Positions 50,898-60,798 of a stretch of DNA of 64,000 bases are shown here, one piece after another. Position 1 is the first letter of the stretch. Every line of letters begins with the position of its first letter. Under the pieces are notes generated by a model that worked only from the letters and a program-made list of their open reading frames with translations, was not told the origin of the DNA and did not search any database. This DNA is from Cyclobacteriaceae bacterium. GTDB lineage: Bacteria; Bacteroidota; Bacteroidia; Cytophagales; Cyclobacteriaceae. The position numbers and the translations under genes are program-made. The stretch is taken from assembly GCA_019638355.1 (NCBI GenBank), contig JAHBTY010000001.1:992001-1056000 (forward strand), in the 5' to 3' direction.

Positions 50898-51977
50898 TTA
50901 GTTTATCAGAATACTTTCCTGAGTAATACCTGAAGTTATTTCAACTTCATCCAGGGTTTCAATGCCACGTATAATTTTTATTTTTTGTTTTTTGTTATCT
51001 TGTAGAATCCAAAGCGAATCGCCTGGCAGTAATAATTGTTTGGGAATAACCAATGCCGTTTCCTTTTGTTGAACCATTATGTTTACTTCGGTCGCCATAC
51101 CTGAAATGAGCTCGGATAAATTTTCTTCAAACGCAACATCTACCCGAAGTGATTGCTGGCGTGTATCTACCAGCGGATAAACTTTTGTAATCTTTCCTTT
51201 CACAATTTTATCCGAAAGAGCATCAATTTTAATGAGCGCTGGTTGCCCGACTTTAACGCGCTGTACATCCAATTCATCTATCGTAAGTTTCAGGTAAAAG
51301 GCAGCCGGCTTGCCTATCACGGCTACAGCTTCGCTTCTGCGAAGCAACTCACCCTGCTCTTTCATTATTTTTAGTACAACACCATCAATATCGCTGCGCA
51401 CGGTATAGTTACCTGATTCTTCTTCAGCAATCTGCAATTGGTTGTATGCATTTTTTGCATTTGTTTCCAAGTCGGTTTGTGCCTTGGTTAATCTGCTTTT
51501 AGCGGCCTCAAAATCGTTGCGCGAATTTTTATATTGCAACTCGGCACGATCGAATTCTACCCGTGTGGTGGCGTTAGCTTTCAACAGGTTGCTGAATCGA
51601 ACCAGGTTTACCGAATCGAGTTGCATTTTGGACTGGGCGCTTTGAACAAAGGCAGTTAGTTCAGACAATACTGGAATTTTGTTACGCAAGGCTTGTTGAT
51701 AGGTTTCGAGCGCCTGATGGTACCGGGCCGAAGATGCAATACTTTTTATTTTAAGTATGGCATCCCCTTTTTTAACCGCTTCCCCTTCGCGCACCAAAAC
51801 CTCGGCTAATGTCCCGTCTGCTTGCGAATACACCTGATATTCCTGATCGGAAACCACGAATCCGGATGCATACACAGCTTCCATTAATGGCTTAACCTGT
51901 GGTTTTACCACATTGTGGCTTTTATTACAACCCCACACCAGCACACTTACTAAAACAATGCGTACAGTCATACACAA
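50898..51977 (-). CDS. HlyD/MFP-type periplasmic adaptor lipoprotein
   Basis: The 359-residue protein has a lipoprotein-type start (LVSVLVWGCNKSH, Cys about 17). Lipoyl-like halves follow (AVKKGDAILKIKSIASSARYHQALE .. VLKIMKEQGELLRRSEAVAVIG), with a coiled-coil hairpin (SAQSKMQLDSVNLVRFSNLLKANATTRVEF) between them. A C-terminal beta-barrel contains PLVDTRQQSLRVDVAFEE. It links the inner-membrane permease to an outer-membrane channel. No channel gene is nearby. Confidence 0.88.
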   Translation of the reverse strand: MCMTVRIVLVSVLVWGCNKSHNVVKPQVKPLMEAVYASGFVVSDQEYQVYSQADGTLAEVLVREGEAVKKGDAILKIKSIASSARYHQALETYQQALRNKIPVLSELTAFVQSAQSKMQLDSVNLVRFSNLLKANATTRVEFDRAELQYKNSRNDFEAAKSRLTKAQTDLETNAKNAYNQLQIAEEESGNYTVRSDIDGVVLKIMKEQGELLRRSEAVAVIGKPAAFYLKLTIDELDVQRVKVGQPALIKIDALSDKIVKGKITKVYPLVDTRQQSLRVDVAFEENLSELISGMATEVNIMVQQKETALVIPKQLLLPGDSLWILQDNKKQKIKIIRGIETLDEVEITSGITQESILIN

Positions 51978-52108
51978 AAATTTACTACAAGGTACGCCCG
52001 GCCGGCTTAAATTGTTCTTGATTTCTGTGCAAAGTGTAAGCTACACCAAGTAAAGTGTTGTTTACATTATTTTAAGTGGGCTTGATGCACCCAGCCAAGG
52101 CACTAAAG

Positions 52109-52846
52109 TTAGAGTGTTATTTCTTGTACTTGCGACTCGCGCACATAAACGTATTGATCGGCCCAAACAACTTTTAACCACACATCTTCTTTATTTTTAA
52201 CGCGAACTTTATTACCCTCTTTTAGCAATCCAACAGCAGAAGCACCTGCCGAAGGCCCACTCATAACAAGTGTGTTGGCACCGGTAATTATTACAGTTGG
52301 GTCAGGTTGAGAAAAGTTTACAAACAACCCCAAAAATACAAGGGCAACCAGTGTTAATACCGGGGCTACCATCGGTTTGTTACCTTTTTTGTGTTGATAC
52401 AGGGCAACAGCCATAACTAAAATAATGAATGAAGCAATGGCACCGGTCATGTGCAGCCGATATCGATTTATTATTTCGCGCACCTGATTTATTTGAGTGT
52501 TTTCATAACCTGACAACCCATTTTTAGCAGCCAGTTCGTCCATTTTGATTAGTGTTTGAGCATCGCCACTCGCCAGATAGTATAAGTTTAGGTAGTACAG
52601 CGCCAGGCCTGGTTTATTTAACCCCTCTTGAATGAAGGCCATTCTTAAAAACATAGCAGGCGAGTATTGGCCGGCTTTGTGAATACGGTTATACAACTCG
52701 AACGATTGAGTAAATTGTTTTTTAGCATACAAAGAATCAGCCTGCTGGAGTAAGCTGGCAGGTGTTTGGGTGTAGCCACAAACCACAGTCATAATCAACA
52801 CCACAATGCCAAGAATTTTTAAAAAGCCGGTTTGTATATTTTTCAT
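52109..52846 (-). CDS. BatE-like TPR plus SH3-domain protein
   Basis: The 245-residue protein has a signal peptide and TPR-like repeats (ADSLYAKKQFTQSFELYNRIHKAGQYSPAMFLRMAFIQEGLNKPGLALYYL). Two membrane helices follow (GAIASFIILVMAVALYQ and VLTLVALVFLGLFVNFSQ), then a C-terminal SH3b region (IITGANTLVMSGPSAGASAVGLLKEGNKVRVKNKEDVWLKVV). This resembles BatE of Bat operons, though no other Bat genes are next to it. Structural or cell-envelope role inferred. Confidence 0.65.
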   Translation of the reverse strand: MKNIQTGFLKILGIVVLIMTVVCGYTQTPASLLQQADSLYAKKQFTQSFELYNRIHKAGQYSPAMFLRMAFIQEGLNKPGLALYYLNLYYLASGDAQTLIKMDELAAKNGLSGYENTQINQVREIINRYRLHMTGAIASFIILVMAVALYQHKKGNKPMVAPVLTLVALVFLGLFVNFSQPDPTVIITGANTLVMSGPSAGASAVGLLKEGNKVRVKNKEDVWLKVVWADQYVYVRESQVQEITL

Positions 52847-52911
52847 ATCCTGTTACCTTTGTGCCCTCAATTACGGAAGCGCCTCAAAAATAGGTAAAAA
52901 ACGTAAGGTTC

Positions 52912-52984
52912 GATCTCGTAGCTCAGTCGGTAGAGCAATACACTTTTAATGTATGGGTCCTGGGTTCGAGTCCCAGCGGGATCA
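52912..52984 (+). tRNA. tRNA-Lys(TTT)
   Basis: A 73-nt cloverleaf: acceptor GATCTCG/CGGGATC, anticodon stem ATACA/TGTAT with loop CTTTTAA (anticodon TTT), T loop TTCGAGT, discriminator A, no encoded CCA. A terminator follows at 52990-53022. Confidence 0.93.
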
Positions 52985-52989
52985 CAACA

Positions 52990-53022
52990 AAAAAGCCTCA
53001 GAATTTATTTCGAGGCTTTTTT
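52990..53022 (+). terminator. Intrinsic terminator after tRNA-Lys
   Basis: AAAAGCCTC and GAGGCTTTT arms enclose a 13-nt loop, followed by further T residues. It is positioned directly after the tRNA-Lys. Confidence 0.8.
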
Positions 53023-53115
53023 AGTGGGTGAATGATTTGCGAACACCGGATGTTAGATTTCCAAACACATAAAATACGATTTCACAAATCAGTGGTTACT
53101 ATAAAGCATTCTTTA

Positions 53116-53490
53116 TCAGGTAATCGCTTTACTCTGTTTAAGATGGTAATAGTAGGAAATTCCACCCACTAAAAAGAAAACCGGAAAGAGTAGCACATCT
53201 GTTACCGGTGAGCCAATGGCCAGCAGGGAATAAACGGCTGCTGCCAGATCAAAAACAAGTCCGGCATAAGCCCAGTCTTTTACACGACCAAGGCCTGGAA
53301 TTAATATGGCAATGCTTCCAATTGCTTTACCAATTCCTATAAACCGGATAAAATATTCGGGGTAGCCCAACTGGCCGTGAATAAAATCCAACGAGTTTTG
53401 ATCCACTATAATGTTTGGTATAGCTGAGAGTAACATGAACCCTGCAAAAAGGACGGTGCTTACCCAATAGATGATTTTGTCTTTTTTCAT
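53116..53490 (-). CDS. DoxX-like membrane protein
   Basis: The 124-residue protein has four membrane helices, with IIYWVSTVLFAGFMLLSAIP, PEYFIRFIGIGKAIGSIAIL, KDWAYAGLVFDLAAAVYSLL and LFPVFFLVGGISYYYHL. The G-I-G-K-A-I-G-S segment is characteristic of DoxX-like proteins. It is the last gene of an ArsR/SRPBCC/DUF1801 cluster. Function in membrane redox or quinone chemistry is inferred from family. Confidence 0.8.
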   Translation of the reverse strand: MKKDKIIYWVSTVLFAGFMLLSAIPNIIVDQNSLDFIHGQLGYPEYFIRFIGIGKAIGSIAILIPGLGRVKDWAYAGLVFDLAAAVYSLLAIGSPVTDVLLFPVFFLVGGISYYYHLKQSKAIT

Positions 53491-53543
53491 TTGTAGAGGT
53501 TTGTAAATGGAAGATAGAGTTTTTGGTTGAAATTGTACAAGTC

Positions 53544-53948
53544 TTATTTCAACCGGATCAACTTACCTTTTCGTTTTACAATGTTTTTATAATCCCATTG
53601 AATGGCTCTTGCTTTGGTAAGCCAGCGTTTCAGGTCTTTCAAATTGATTTCATCAACCGAAGTAAATAAGATGGATGCATCTTTAAACTTTTTACCTACT
53701 TGATTTAAACCTTCTTCTTCAAAATCGGCACCACTCCAAAACATCAGGCGAACACCAGCCTTCAGTTTATCGTAGCCGGTTATCGGGTTGCCATTTAAAA
53801 ACCAAACCGGGTGTGCATGCCAGATTTTGTTTTCGGCTTCCGGCAGGTGCTTGGAAATTTCGTGCGCCAACACTTCACAAATGGCTTTGTCATTAGCTTC
53901 TTTAGAAGCATTGTATTCCAGAATCTCTTGTGCAATTTTAGTAGCCAT
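53544..53948 (-). CDS. DUF1801 domain protein
   Basis: The 134-residue protein has the DUF1801 pattern: an N-terminal helix, AHEISKHLPEAENKIWHAHPVWFLNGNPITGYDKLKAG, and LMFWSGADFEEEGL. Family members are small ligand-binding proteins of unknown exact role. It is 4 nt from the SRPBCC gene upstream and in the same operon. Confidence 0.78.
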   Translation of the reverse strand: MATKIAQEILEYNASKEANDKAICEVLAHEISKHLPEAENKIWHAHPVWFLNGNPITGYDKLKAGVRLMFWSGADFEEEGLNQVGKKFKDASILFTSVDEINLKDLKRWLTKARAIQWDYKNIVKRKGKLIRLK

Positions 53949-53952
53949 ATTG

Positions 53953-54456
53953 TTATCTTTTAAGCGTAGGCAATAAACTTTCCAATTGATTCAAGCCCAT
54001 GGTAAAACCTTCCTTGAATCCCATCGCCATTATTTTCTCAAGTGTTTCCAAGGTATCAACGGTTATCGTAATGTTTACTACAGTGCCGCTTTTGGAATTG
54101 CTGAAAATATTTTCCCAATGCATTCTCGAAAAATCGGGGTTGAGTGTTCCGGCTTCATCGCAAAAGGCATCCAACCCACTATATCTTTTTTCGGTTTCAA
54201 CTTTTACGTAGTCAAAACGGCACCAATGCGTTTCGTTTTCAGGACTAATCATGGAGTATAGCCACGCGCCACCAGCCCGTAGCTCCAACGATTTGGTTTT
54301 GTTACGATAAGGAAGTGGCGCCCACCATTGGTCTAACAGTTCGGCAGTAGTCCAGGCTTTCCATACAAGGGGTACTTCAGCAGCAAACTCACGTTTTACA
54401 TGAATGGTTCGGGTTTCTTTGTTTACGGTAAAGTCGAATAGCAGGTTTGTGTTCAT
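53953..54456 (-). CDS. SRPBCC/AHSA1-type protein
   Basis: The 167-residue protein has the AHSA1 fold signature: [76 protein letters not shown]. Such genes are very often paired with an ArsR-family regulator, as here. It overlaps the ArsR gene by 4 nt (ATGA). The ligand is unknown. Confidence 0.86.
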   Translation of the reverse strand: MNTNLLFDFTVNKETRTIHVKREFAAEVPLVWKAWTTAELLDQWWAPLPYRNKTKSLELRAGGAWLYSMISPENETHWCRFDYVKVETEKRYSGLDAFCDEAGTLNPDFSRMHWENIFSNSKSGTVVNITITVDTLETLEKIMAMGFKEGFTMGLNQLESLLPTLKR

Positions 54457-54773
54457 TTCTTTGGTTTTTTTAGGGTGGATAATAATGTATCTAATTGTGT
54501 GAAGCGCTTTTCCCAGATTTTACGAAACTGGTCAAGCCATTTATCAATTTCTTTCATTTTATTGATTTCAAGTTGGTAATAAATCTCGCGACCGCGTTGT
54601 TCTGGTTTTACCAATTCGCATTCGGTAAGAATGCGTAAATGTTTGGATACCGCTTGCCGCGATGTATCAAAATGCTCTGCAATGGCATTGGGCGTCATGG
54701 CCTGCAAAGCAATAAGAGCAATAATAGCGCGCCTCGATGGGTCGGCTATGGCTTGAAAAATATCTCTGCGCAT
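54453..54773 (-). CDS. ArsR-family transcriptional regulator
   Basis: Start set at 54773 ([24 protein letters not shown]), typical for this class; the upstream ATG at 54821 is unlikely. The winged helix [44 protein letters not shown] is complete, without the metal-binding Cys of ArsR proper. It likely represses this operon. Its target is the SRPBCC-DUF1801-DoxX set. Confidence 0.88.
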   Translation of the reverse strand: MRRDIFQAIADPSRRAIIALIALQAMTPNAIAEHFDTSRQAVSKHLRILTECELVKPEQRGREIYYQLEINKMKEIDKWLDQFRKIWEKRFTQLDTLLSTLKKPKK

Positions 54774-54940
54774 GGTGTTGATTCGTTTTAAGAAACCGTT
54801 CGGTTGCAAATATATGTGCAACCAATTGATTTCGCAATAGTGACTGGCATTTTATTTAAAAAGTTTCAGGCAGGTTTGCCAAACGGTTGTTGCTACTCGT
54901 TTTAAAATTTCTACTTTAGTAAACACTAACCTTTACTACT

Positions 54941-55882
54941 ATGCAGTCGCGCAGACATTTTGTAAAAACACTGGCCGCAGGAGCGTTGTACGTTCCAGCG
55001 CTTAATCTTCTATCTTGTAAGCCTGAAAAGAAAGAAGCGTTGAGTTCAGGCCTTAACATATCGCTTGCACAATGGTCGTTACACCGCGCCTTTGAAAAAG
55101 CTGAATTAAATCCAGCCGACTTTGCTGCAATTGCACGCCAGTATAACATTAGCGCAGTTGAATATGTAAACGGTTTTTATCGAGATAAGGCAACCGATGA
55201 AAAATTCTGGAACGATATGAAGCACAAAGCTGATAATGAAGGTGTAAAAAGTCTTTTGATCATGATTGATGAAGAAGGTGATTTGGGAAATCCGGATGCA
55301 GCCACGCGTACAACAGCCATCGAGAACCATTATAAATGGTTGAATGCGGCTAACTTATTGGGTTGCCATTCTGTTCGCGTAAATGCATTTGGCGAAGGCA
55401 CCCGCGAAGAAGTGCAGAAAGCAATGATTGATTCGATGCAACGGTTGGGAGAATATGCTGCGCCCCTTAATCTGAACGTGTTGATTGAGAATCATGGTTT
55501 ATTCAGTAGCGATGGTAAATGGGTAGCGGAAGTAATCAAGCAATCGGGTAAACCTAATTGTGGTACCTTACCGGATTTTGGAAATTGGTGCCTGAGTGCC
55601 AAGTGGGGAACAACCCAGATTGAATGTGCCAAGGTATATGATCGCTATCAGGGTGTAGCCGATTTGCTGCCTTATGCGAAAGGCGTGAGTGCAAAGTCGT
55701 ATGCATTTGATGCTGATGGAAATGAAACGCGGATTGATTATCTGCGCTTGTTAAAGTTGGTGAAGGATTCTGGGTTTGATGGGTACGTAGGTATTGAGTT
55801 TGAAGGTTTTGATATGGCTGAACCGGATGGAATCCTGGCAACGCAGAAATTATTGGAGCGTTGCTGGGGACAATTGTCATAG
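54941..55882 (+). CDS. Sugar phosphate isomerase/epimerase family protein (exported)
   Basis: The 313-residue TIM-barrel protein has a Tat-like, lipoprotein-type start (SRRHFVKTLAAGALYVPALNLLSC). The barrel strands SVRVNAFGEG, NVLIENHGLFSS, LPDFGNWC and GYVGIEFEGFD match AP endonuclease 2-like isomerases, with metal-binding Glu, Asp and His residues at strand ends. It probably acts on a sugar in the periplasm. It converges with the Gfo/Idh gene downstream, stop to stop. Confidence 0.85.
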   Translation: MQSRRHFVKTLAAGALYVPALNLLSCKPEKKEALSSGLNISLAQWSLHRAFEKAELNPADFAAIARQYNISAVEYVNGFYRDKATDEKFWNDMKHKADNEGVKSLLIMIDEEGDLGNPDAATRTTAIENHYKWLNAANLLGCHSVRVNAFGEGTREEVQKAMIDSMQRLGEYAAPLNLNVLIENHGLFSSDGKWVAEVIKQSGKPNCGTLPDFGNWCLSAKWGTTQIECAKVYDRYQGVADLLPYAKGVSAKSYAFDADGNETRIDYLRLLKLVKDSGFDGYVGIEFEGFDMAEPDGILATQKLLERCWGQLS

Positions 55883-55883
55883 C

Positions 55884-56981
55884 TCAAAGTTTCAACTCAA
55901 TGCGCTTCCCGGTTTTAACGGCCAGGTAAATGGCATCAATTATTTTCATATCCTTCAAGCCTTCTTCACCATCTACTGGCACTTCTGGTTTTTTATTATC
56001 GAAAATGATCTGAGCCATTTCATCCATTTGCGTGGTTTGATGGGTAACATGCGGTAAGGTAAGTACACCGCGGTGTGTACGACCTTGTATAGGCCCGTAT
56101 CCTGTTGAAGGTTGTAATTCGGCAAATCCTTTTTCACCGTTCAAAAAGAATTTATCTAAGTTATTCATGCTGTAGGTTGAAAGACAAGAGGCCACTGCAC
56201 CACTGGCAAAGCCTAATTGAAACTGAATGGTTTCGTCCACACCTTCTTTAAATTTTTGTGGATCGGTTTTGGTTTCCTGTGCTGTAACCCAAACAGGTTC
56301 CTCACCCAACATGTACCGCGAACCATTGATTGAATAAATCCCAATGTCCATCATGGCGCCACCGCCTGCAAGATTTTTTGTGAGTCGCCACTGGCCGGGA
56401 TCCCCAATTCGAAAACCACTTAACCCTTGAAAGAACAATGGCCTCCCGAACTCACCCGCTTTGCGCATTCGCACTACTTCTAATGTGTTTGCTTCAAAGT
56501 GCATCCTATACCCAATTAACAGTTTTACATTCGCTTGCTTACAGGCATTCACCATCTCGAGGGCTTCTATCGCATTCAATGCCATAGGTTTTTCACAAAT
56601 AACATGTTTGCCGGCCTGGGCTACACGCAAAGCCTGATTGTGATGCAAGGCGTTGGGCGTAATAATGTACACCGCATCAATATCCGGATTGTTCTTTATC
56701 TGATCGAAGTTTTCGTAGTTGTAACAATTCTTATCAGCAATACCATATTTGGCTTGCCAGGTTTTTATTTTGGATGGCGTGCCGCTAATCACTCCGGTAA
56801 GTTTTGCACGTTTGCAACTTAACATAGCTTCGGCTACACGTGTGCCGTAACTGCCCAAGCCCATAATGGCAACTTTTAGTACGGGGCCTTGCGGGATTGT
56901 TTCGGGATACGACCAACCGGCAAGTGTGGGTAGCGCAACCGCTGCTGAAAGTTGTTGCAAAAATTGTCTGCGTGATTTCAT
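55884..56981 (-). CDS. Gfo/Idh/MocA family oxidoreductase (exported)
   Basis: The 365-residue protein has a Tat-like signal (SRRQFLQQLSAAVALPTLAG), then a Rossmann NAD(P)-binding segment (KVAIMGLGSYGTRVAEAML). The EKP motif lies in HVICEKPMALNAIEAL, and a C-terminal substrate domain contains GGGAMMDIGIYSING. It oxidises sugars or inositol-like compounds. Convergent with the isomerase gene. Confidence 0.88.
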   Translation of the reverse strand: MKSRRQFLQQLSAAVALPTLAGWSYPETIPQGPVLKVAIMGLGSYGTRVAEAMLSCKRAKLTGVISGTPSKIKTWQAKYGIADKNCYNYENFDQIKNNPDIDAVYIITPNALHHNQALRVAQAGKHVICEKPMALNAIEALEMVNACKQANVKLLIGYRMHFEANTLEVVRMRKAGEFGRPLFFQGLSGFRIGDPGQWRLTKNLAGGGAMMDIGIYSINGSRYMLGEEPVWVTAQETKTDPQKFKEGVDETIQFQLGFASGAVASCLSTYSMNNLDKFFLNGEKGFAELQPSTGYGPIQGRTHRGVLTLPHVTHQTTQMDEMAQIIFDNKKPEVPVDGEEGLKDMKIIDAIYLAVKTGKRIELKL

Positions 56982-57163
56982 TTTGAATGCTGCTTTAAGA
57001 CTAAAGTAAGGTACAGTTTATCTTCAAATATTACAATCCATTTTAGTTGAAAATGACAGATTTCAACAATTACTTACCCAGCCACATGGATTGATTGATA
57101 ATTTTTTGTGCATTAATCTGTATCTTTTTAGCGTAACCCCATTCTTGATATAGCAGTTAGAAA

Positions 57164-57733
57164 ATGGTAGATACAAAGAGTTTAAGCAGGAAGCCAGATA
57201 TTGAACAGGAAGCGGTACTTATTCGCAAGGCCGTGAATGATCCTGAACAATTCAGGCCACTGTACAACAAGTACTTTAAAGAAATATTCCGGTATGTTTT
57301 TAAACGCGTGGGTGATAAAGAACTTACGGCCGATCTTACCCAGCAGGTCTTTTTAAGTGCACTCACCAATTTGGCTAAATATCAATTCAGAGGGGCCCCA
57401 TTTGCATCCTGGCTTTACAGAATTGCTTCCAACCAGTGCATGGATTACTTCCGCAAGAGTAAACGTGTTAGGCATGTAGTAATTGAAGAGTCGGCATTGG
57501 TTAACCTGGTGGATGAACTAACATCCGATCAAACAATTGAAGAATGGCATCAGCGGCTTCCTCAAATTCTTGAATTATTAACGGAAGCTGAATTGCAACT
57601 TATTGAATTACGGTTTTTTGAAGCGCGACCTTTTAAAGAAATAGCTGAGATATTGGAATTAACAGAGAATAACGCCAAGGTGCGTACATACCGGGTTCTT
57701 GATAAAATGAAAAAATTATTTGTGCAGCGATGA
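57164..57733 (+). CDS. RNA polymerase ECF sigma factor
   Basis: The 189-residue protein has region 2 (YNKYFKEIFRYVFKRVGDKELTADLTQQVFLSALTNLAKYQF, FASWLYRIASNQCMDYFRKSKR) and region 4 (LTEAELQLIELRFFEARPFKEIAEILELTENNAKVRTYRVLDKMKKLF). It overlaps the TonB gene by 4 nt and heads an operon of envelope genes. It may be controlled by the downstream membrane protein acting as anti-sigma. Confidence 0.9.
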   Translation: MVDTKSLSRKPDIEQEAVLIRKAVNDPEQFRPLYNKYFKEIFRYVFKRVGDKELTADLTQQVFLSALTNLAKYQFRGAPFASWLYRIASNQCMDYFRKSKRVRHVVIEESALVNLVDELTSDQTIEEWHQRLPQILELLTEAELQLIELRFFEARPFKEIAEILELTENNAKVRTYRVLDKMKKLFVQR

Positions 57734-58413
57734 AACGGAGGATACAAATTATGAAACAAACTTTAACGGATGATGAAATTGAAGTCTATCAAAACTTTGA
57801 TTCGATTATCAAACAGGCTCGCACCCATTCCGGCAAATGGGTTTATTATGCTGGTGGTGCTTTTGTTGTGGCAGTTCTGATTGTTTCGCTTTGGTGGAAG
57901 AACAAACCCGAAACTGTATCGGAAAGTGTAAAGATTGAGCAGGAGTTTATACCGAACATGCCGGAAGTAAGTAAGCCCGAGCCGACCATTTTAGTTGATT
58001 CGATGCAGGCTGTTGTTATGGAAACGCCACCTTTACCAAAGAAGAAAGTTAGGAAGCCAGAAGTAAAAACTTCTAATGAAGAGAAACCAAAGTCGGTAGG
58101 TTATAAGCAAGCCGAGCCGGCCGGTGGTTATGAAAAATTATATGCTTATTTTAAGCAAGAGCTTCAGTATCCGGAAAGTGCACTTCGCGATTCAATACAA
58201 GGAGTAGTGGTAATTGATTTTGTGATTAATGTATCGGGTAAACCGGAACAGATACAAGTTCAACAATCGCTTGAAAAAGCATGTGATACCGAAGCGATTC
58301 GCGTTATAGAAAATATGCAACCATGGTTGCCGGCTTCTTTTAATGGCAAACCGGTTCCTGCACGCGTGTCGGTTCCACTTACATTCCAGTTACTTAAACG
58401 TAAACAAGAATGA
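57730..58413 (+). CDS. TonB-like energy transducer, possible anti-sigma
   Basis: The 227-residue product has a cytoplasmic 35-residue N-terminus (as in anti-sigma factors), one membrane helix (WVYYAGGAFVVAVLIVSLWW), a Pro/Glu/Lys-rich periplasmic linker, and a TonB C-terminal domain (YPESALRDSIQGVVVIDFVINVSGKPEQIQVQQS .. PWLPASFNGKPVPARVSVPLTFQL). Location next to a sigma gene suggests a dual anti-sigma/TonB protein. It overlaps the next gene by 4 nt. Confidence 0.8.
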   Translation: MKRRIQIMKQTLTDDEIEVYQNFDSIIKQARTHSGKWVYYAGGAFVVAVLIVSLWWKNKPETVSESVKIEQEFIPNMPEVSKPEPTILVDSMQAVVMETPPLPKKKVRKPEVKTSNEEKPKSVGYKQAEPAGGYEKLYAYFKQELQYPESALRDSIQGVVVIDFVINVSGKPEQIQVQQSLEKACDTEAIRVIENMQPWLPASFNGKPVPARVSVPLTFQLLKRKQE

Positions 58414-60794
58414 GACACGCAATTATCTTCAGTTTGTTGTTTGGGAGTGTTGCACTTCATGCACAACAGTTTAAGCAACTTACCAAAATCAAACTAAGTG
58501 AAAAGCTGGAAGTAAGCCAGGCAGCCTGGGTAAGCTTAAACAGCGACACACTACTGGATGTTGTAGTAACCGGTAAGAATCAAGCCGGTGATGTTAAGAT
58601 TATCACACTCGAAAATGAAGCAGGGGTGAATCTATTTGAACGATTATCATTGAATGCGGGAATTTCCGAAGGGAGATTTCTTTTAACAGATGTTAATAAC
58701 GATAACCAGATAGACCTGCTTGCAGCAACGGGCAATAAAGTGAAAAGCTTTCTGAGTCGAGGCGATTTCACTTTTACAACATCTGAGATAAATCTGCCAA
58801 CTCAAATTCTAAATGCAATAACCGGTGATTTGAATCGCGATGGGGTGCTGGAGTTGATCACATTTGAAATTGTTTTGAATGAACCGCACATACGCATTTA
58901 TGAACGCGTGGCTGGGCAGTTTAAGTTGCGATCGGATACTACCGGTATTTCCGTTACCGACTTCAAATTATTTGATTTGAATCAGGACAATTTTACAGAT
59001 ATTATAGTATCAGGCACTAACTCTGATGGTCAACCGGTTCTGCAGCAATGGAAAAATAAAGGTCGGTTTCAGTTTACAAAAACCTCGCTTGAGTCGCCCG
59101 TAAACGGAAAGTTATCACTACTTGATTTTAATGCTGATGGGTTCTTCGATTTATGGGCTATTGGCTTTAATGAATCAGGAAATTCGATCTATGTTAAATG
59201 GTTGAACCAAGCGGGTGAATTGAAATTCGACACGGAAGCTGGGAGTATCATACCGGTACAATTATTTAGTGGAAATTCCGATGCCGATGGGTTAACCGAT
59301 CAATGGATTTTTGGAAACCTGAACAATAAGAAGATTAATCACATTCTAACGGCAACAGATACAATTAAACTGGATACGGCCGGTGTGGTATTCATACAGC
59401 CGGGTGATTTTGACCGCGATGGTAATCTGGATTTTTTGCAAGTACTGGATTCTGCTGATGGAACCTGGCTTAAAGTTTTTAGAAATACGCTGGAAGCAAA
59501 AGACACACGCCCTACAGGCTCTTCGTTTTCATTTGCCATTTCTACCTTCAACCGAACCTTCATTTATTGGGCACCTGCCAGGGATGCGAGTACAGCAACT
59601 GCTTCACTTACTTACGATGTGTGGTTGGGAACAAATTCTGAGACGCTTATATCTCCATCTTTTAGTCGAAATCACGGTAGAAGGACAATTGTTGAACATG
59701 GAAATGTTTATACCAACAACCACAAAATAATTGAGGGCCTTACTGATAATCGTTACTATTACCTGGTACAAACAGTGGACAATGCATTTAACGGAAGTTA
59801 TGACGTTTGCACAGGAGGTGTACTTCCGTGTTTTGACTTAACGCGCGAAACGGTACAAGCTTGTAAGGGAAATGAAGTTGAATTAAAAAGCGAAGGTGTA
59901 GCCTATTGGTTTTCACTTTCGCGAGGCTTTCTTGGTGTATCTGATACCTACTCGTATGTTCCCATTGAATCAGATACAGTTTTTTCATTTATTCCACAAG
60001 GCACCGATTGTTCAAAGCACAAGGCATGGCTAATCAATGTAAACGATGGCAATCAATCAGAAAACAAAACCATCTATGCTTGTGCGGGCAGCACAATTAA
60101 ACTTGGTATTGCACCAGGTTGGAATTCGATCAGGTGGTCAACTAATCCAATTATTGCTGACCAGGATTCTATCTCGGTGTTGATAACACAACCCCAGCTT
60201 ATTCAGGTGCAAGCAAGTGCGGGAGGCTGTCAATTAAATAATTCATTTGATATCAAGTTGAGTAAACCGGAACTGAGTATGAATACAACACAATTTAATA
60301 TTCAGCGAGGCGAATCCGTTCAGTTCAATGTTTCTACAAATGCCGAGCTTATTCAATGGACCCCACCAACAGGATTATCGGATGTTACAATTCCGAATCC
60401 AATGGCAAGTCCGGCCCAATCCACGCAGTATTTTATTGAAGTTATGGATTCGATTGGCTGCAAAAACACGGGAAGCATTTTTGTGGAAGTACAACAAACC
60501 GGATTTATACCTGATTTATTTACGCCCAACAGCGATGGTAATAACGATGTATTGATAGTTTACGGATTAACACAAGCATCGTCTTTCCGATTTAGAATTT
60601 TTAATCGCGAGGGAGCAGTAGTTTATCAAACCGATAATCTTTCGGAAGCAATTGCATCGGGCTGGAACGGAAGCACCAATGGAAATGCACAACCAACGGG
60701 CATGTACTTTTGGCGAGTAGAGGGGATACTGCCAAATGGTGAATTGGTACTGTTGAATGGCAATAAAAGTGGTTCAGTTTTTTTAATGCGATAA
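58410..60794 (+). CDS. Secreted FG-GAP-repeat protein with T9SS type B sorting domain
   Basis: The 794-residue protein has a signal peptide (AIIFSLLFGSVALHAQQ). It then has FG-GAP/VCBS-like repeats: LTDVNNDNQIDLLAATGN, FDLNQDNFTDIIVSGTNSDGQP, LLDFNADGFFDLWAIG, GDFDRDGNLDFLQV. A gliding-motility-associated C-terminal domain follows: GFIPDLFTPNSDGNNDVLIVYGL, FNREGAVVYQTDN, AQPTGMYFWRVEG. The type B sorting signal sends it through the type IX system for surface attachment. The PorP/SprF-like partner follows. Confidence 0.87.
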   Translation: MRHAIIFSLLFGSVALHAQQFKQLTKIKLSEKLEVSQAAWVSLNSDTLLDVVVTGKNQAGDVKIITLENEAGVNLFERLSLNAGISEGRFLLTDVNNDNQIDLLAATGNKVKSFLSRGDFTFTTSEINLPTQILNAITGDLNRDGVLELITFEIVLNEPHIRIYERVAGQFKLRSDTTGISVTDFKLFDLNQDNFTDIIVSGTNSDGQPVLQQWKNKGRFQFTKTSLESPVNGKLSLLDFNADGFFDLWAIGFNESGNSIYVKWLNQAGELKFDTEAGSIIPVQLFSGNSDADGLTDQWIFGNLNNKKINHILTATDTIKLDTAGVVFIQPGDFDRDGNLDFLQVLDSADGTWLKVFRNTLEAKDTRPTGSSFSFAISTFNRTFIYWAPARDASTATASLTYDVWLGTNSETLISPSFSRNHGRRTIVEHGNVYTNNHKIIEGLTDNRYYYLVQTVDNAFNGSYDVCTGGVLPCFDLTRETVQACKGNEVELKSEGVAYWFSLSRGFLGVSDTYSYVPIESDTVFSFIPQGTDCSKHKAWLINVNDGNQSENKTIYACAGSTIKLGIAPGWNSIRWSTNPIIADQDSISVLITQPQLIQVQASAGGCQLNNSFDIKLSKPELSMNTTQFNIQRGESVQFNVSTNAELIQWTPPTGLSDVTIPNPMASPAQSTQYFIEVMDSIGCKNTGSIFVEVQQTGFIPDLFTPNSDGNNDVLIVYGLTQASSFRFRIFNREGAVVYQTDNLSEAIASGWNGSTNGNAQPTGMYFWRVEGILPNGELVLLNGNKSGSVFLMR

Positions 60795-60798
60795 CTGC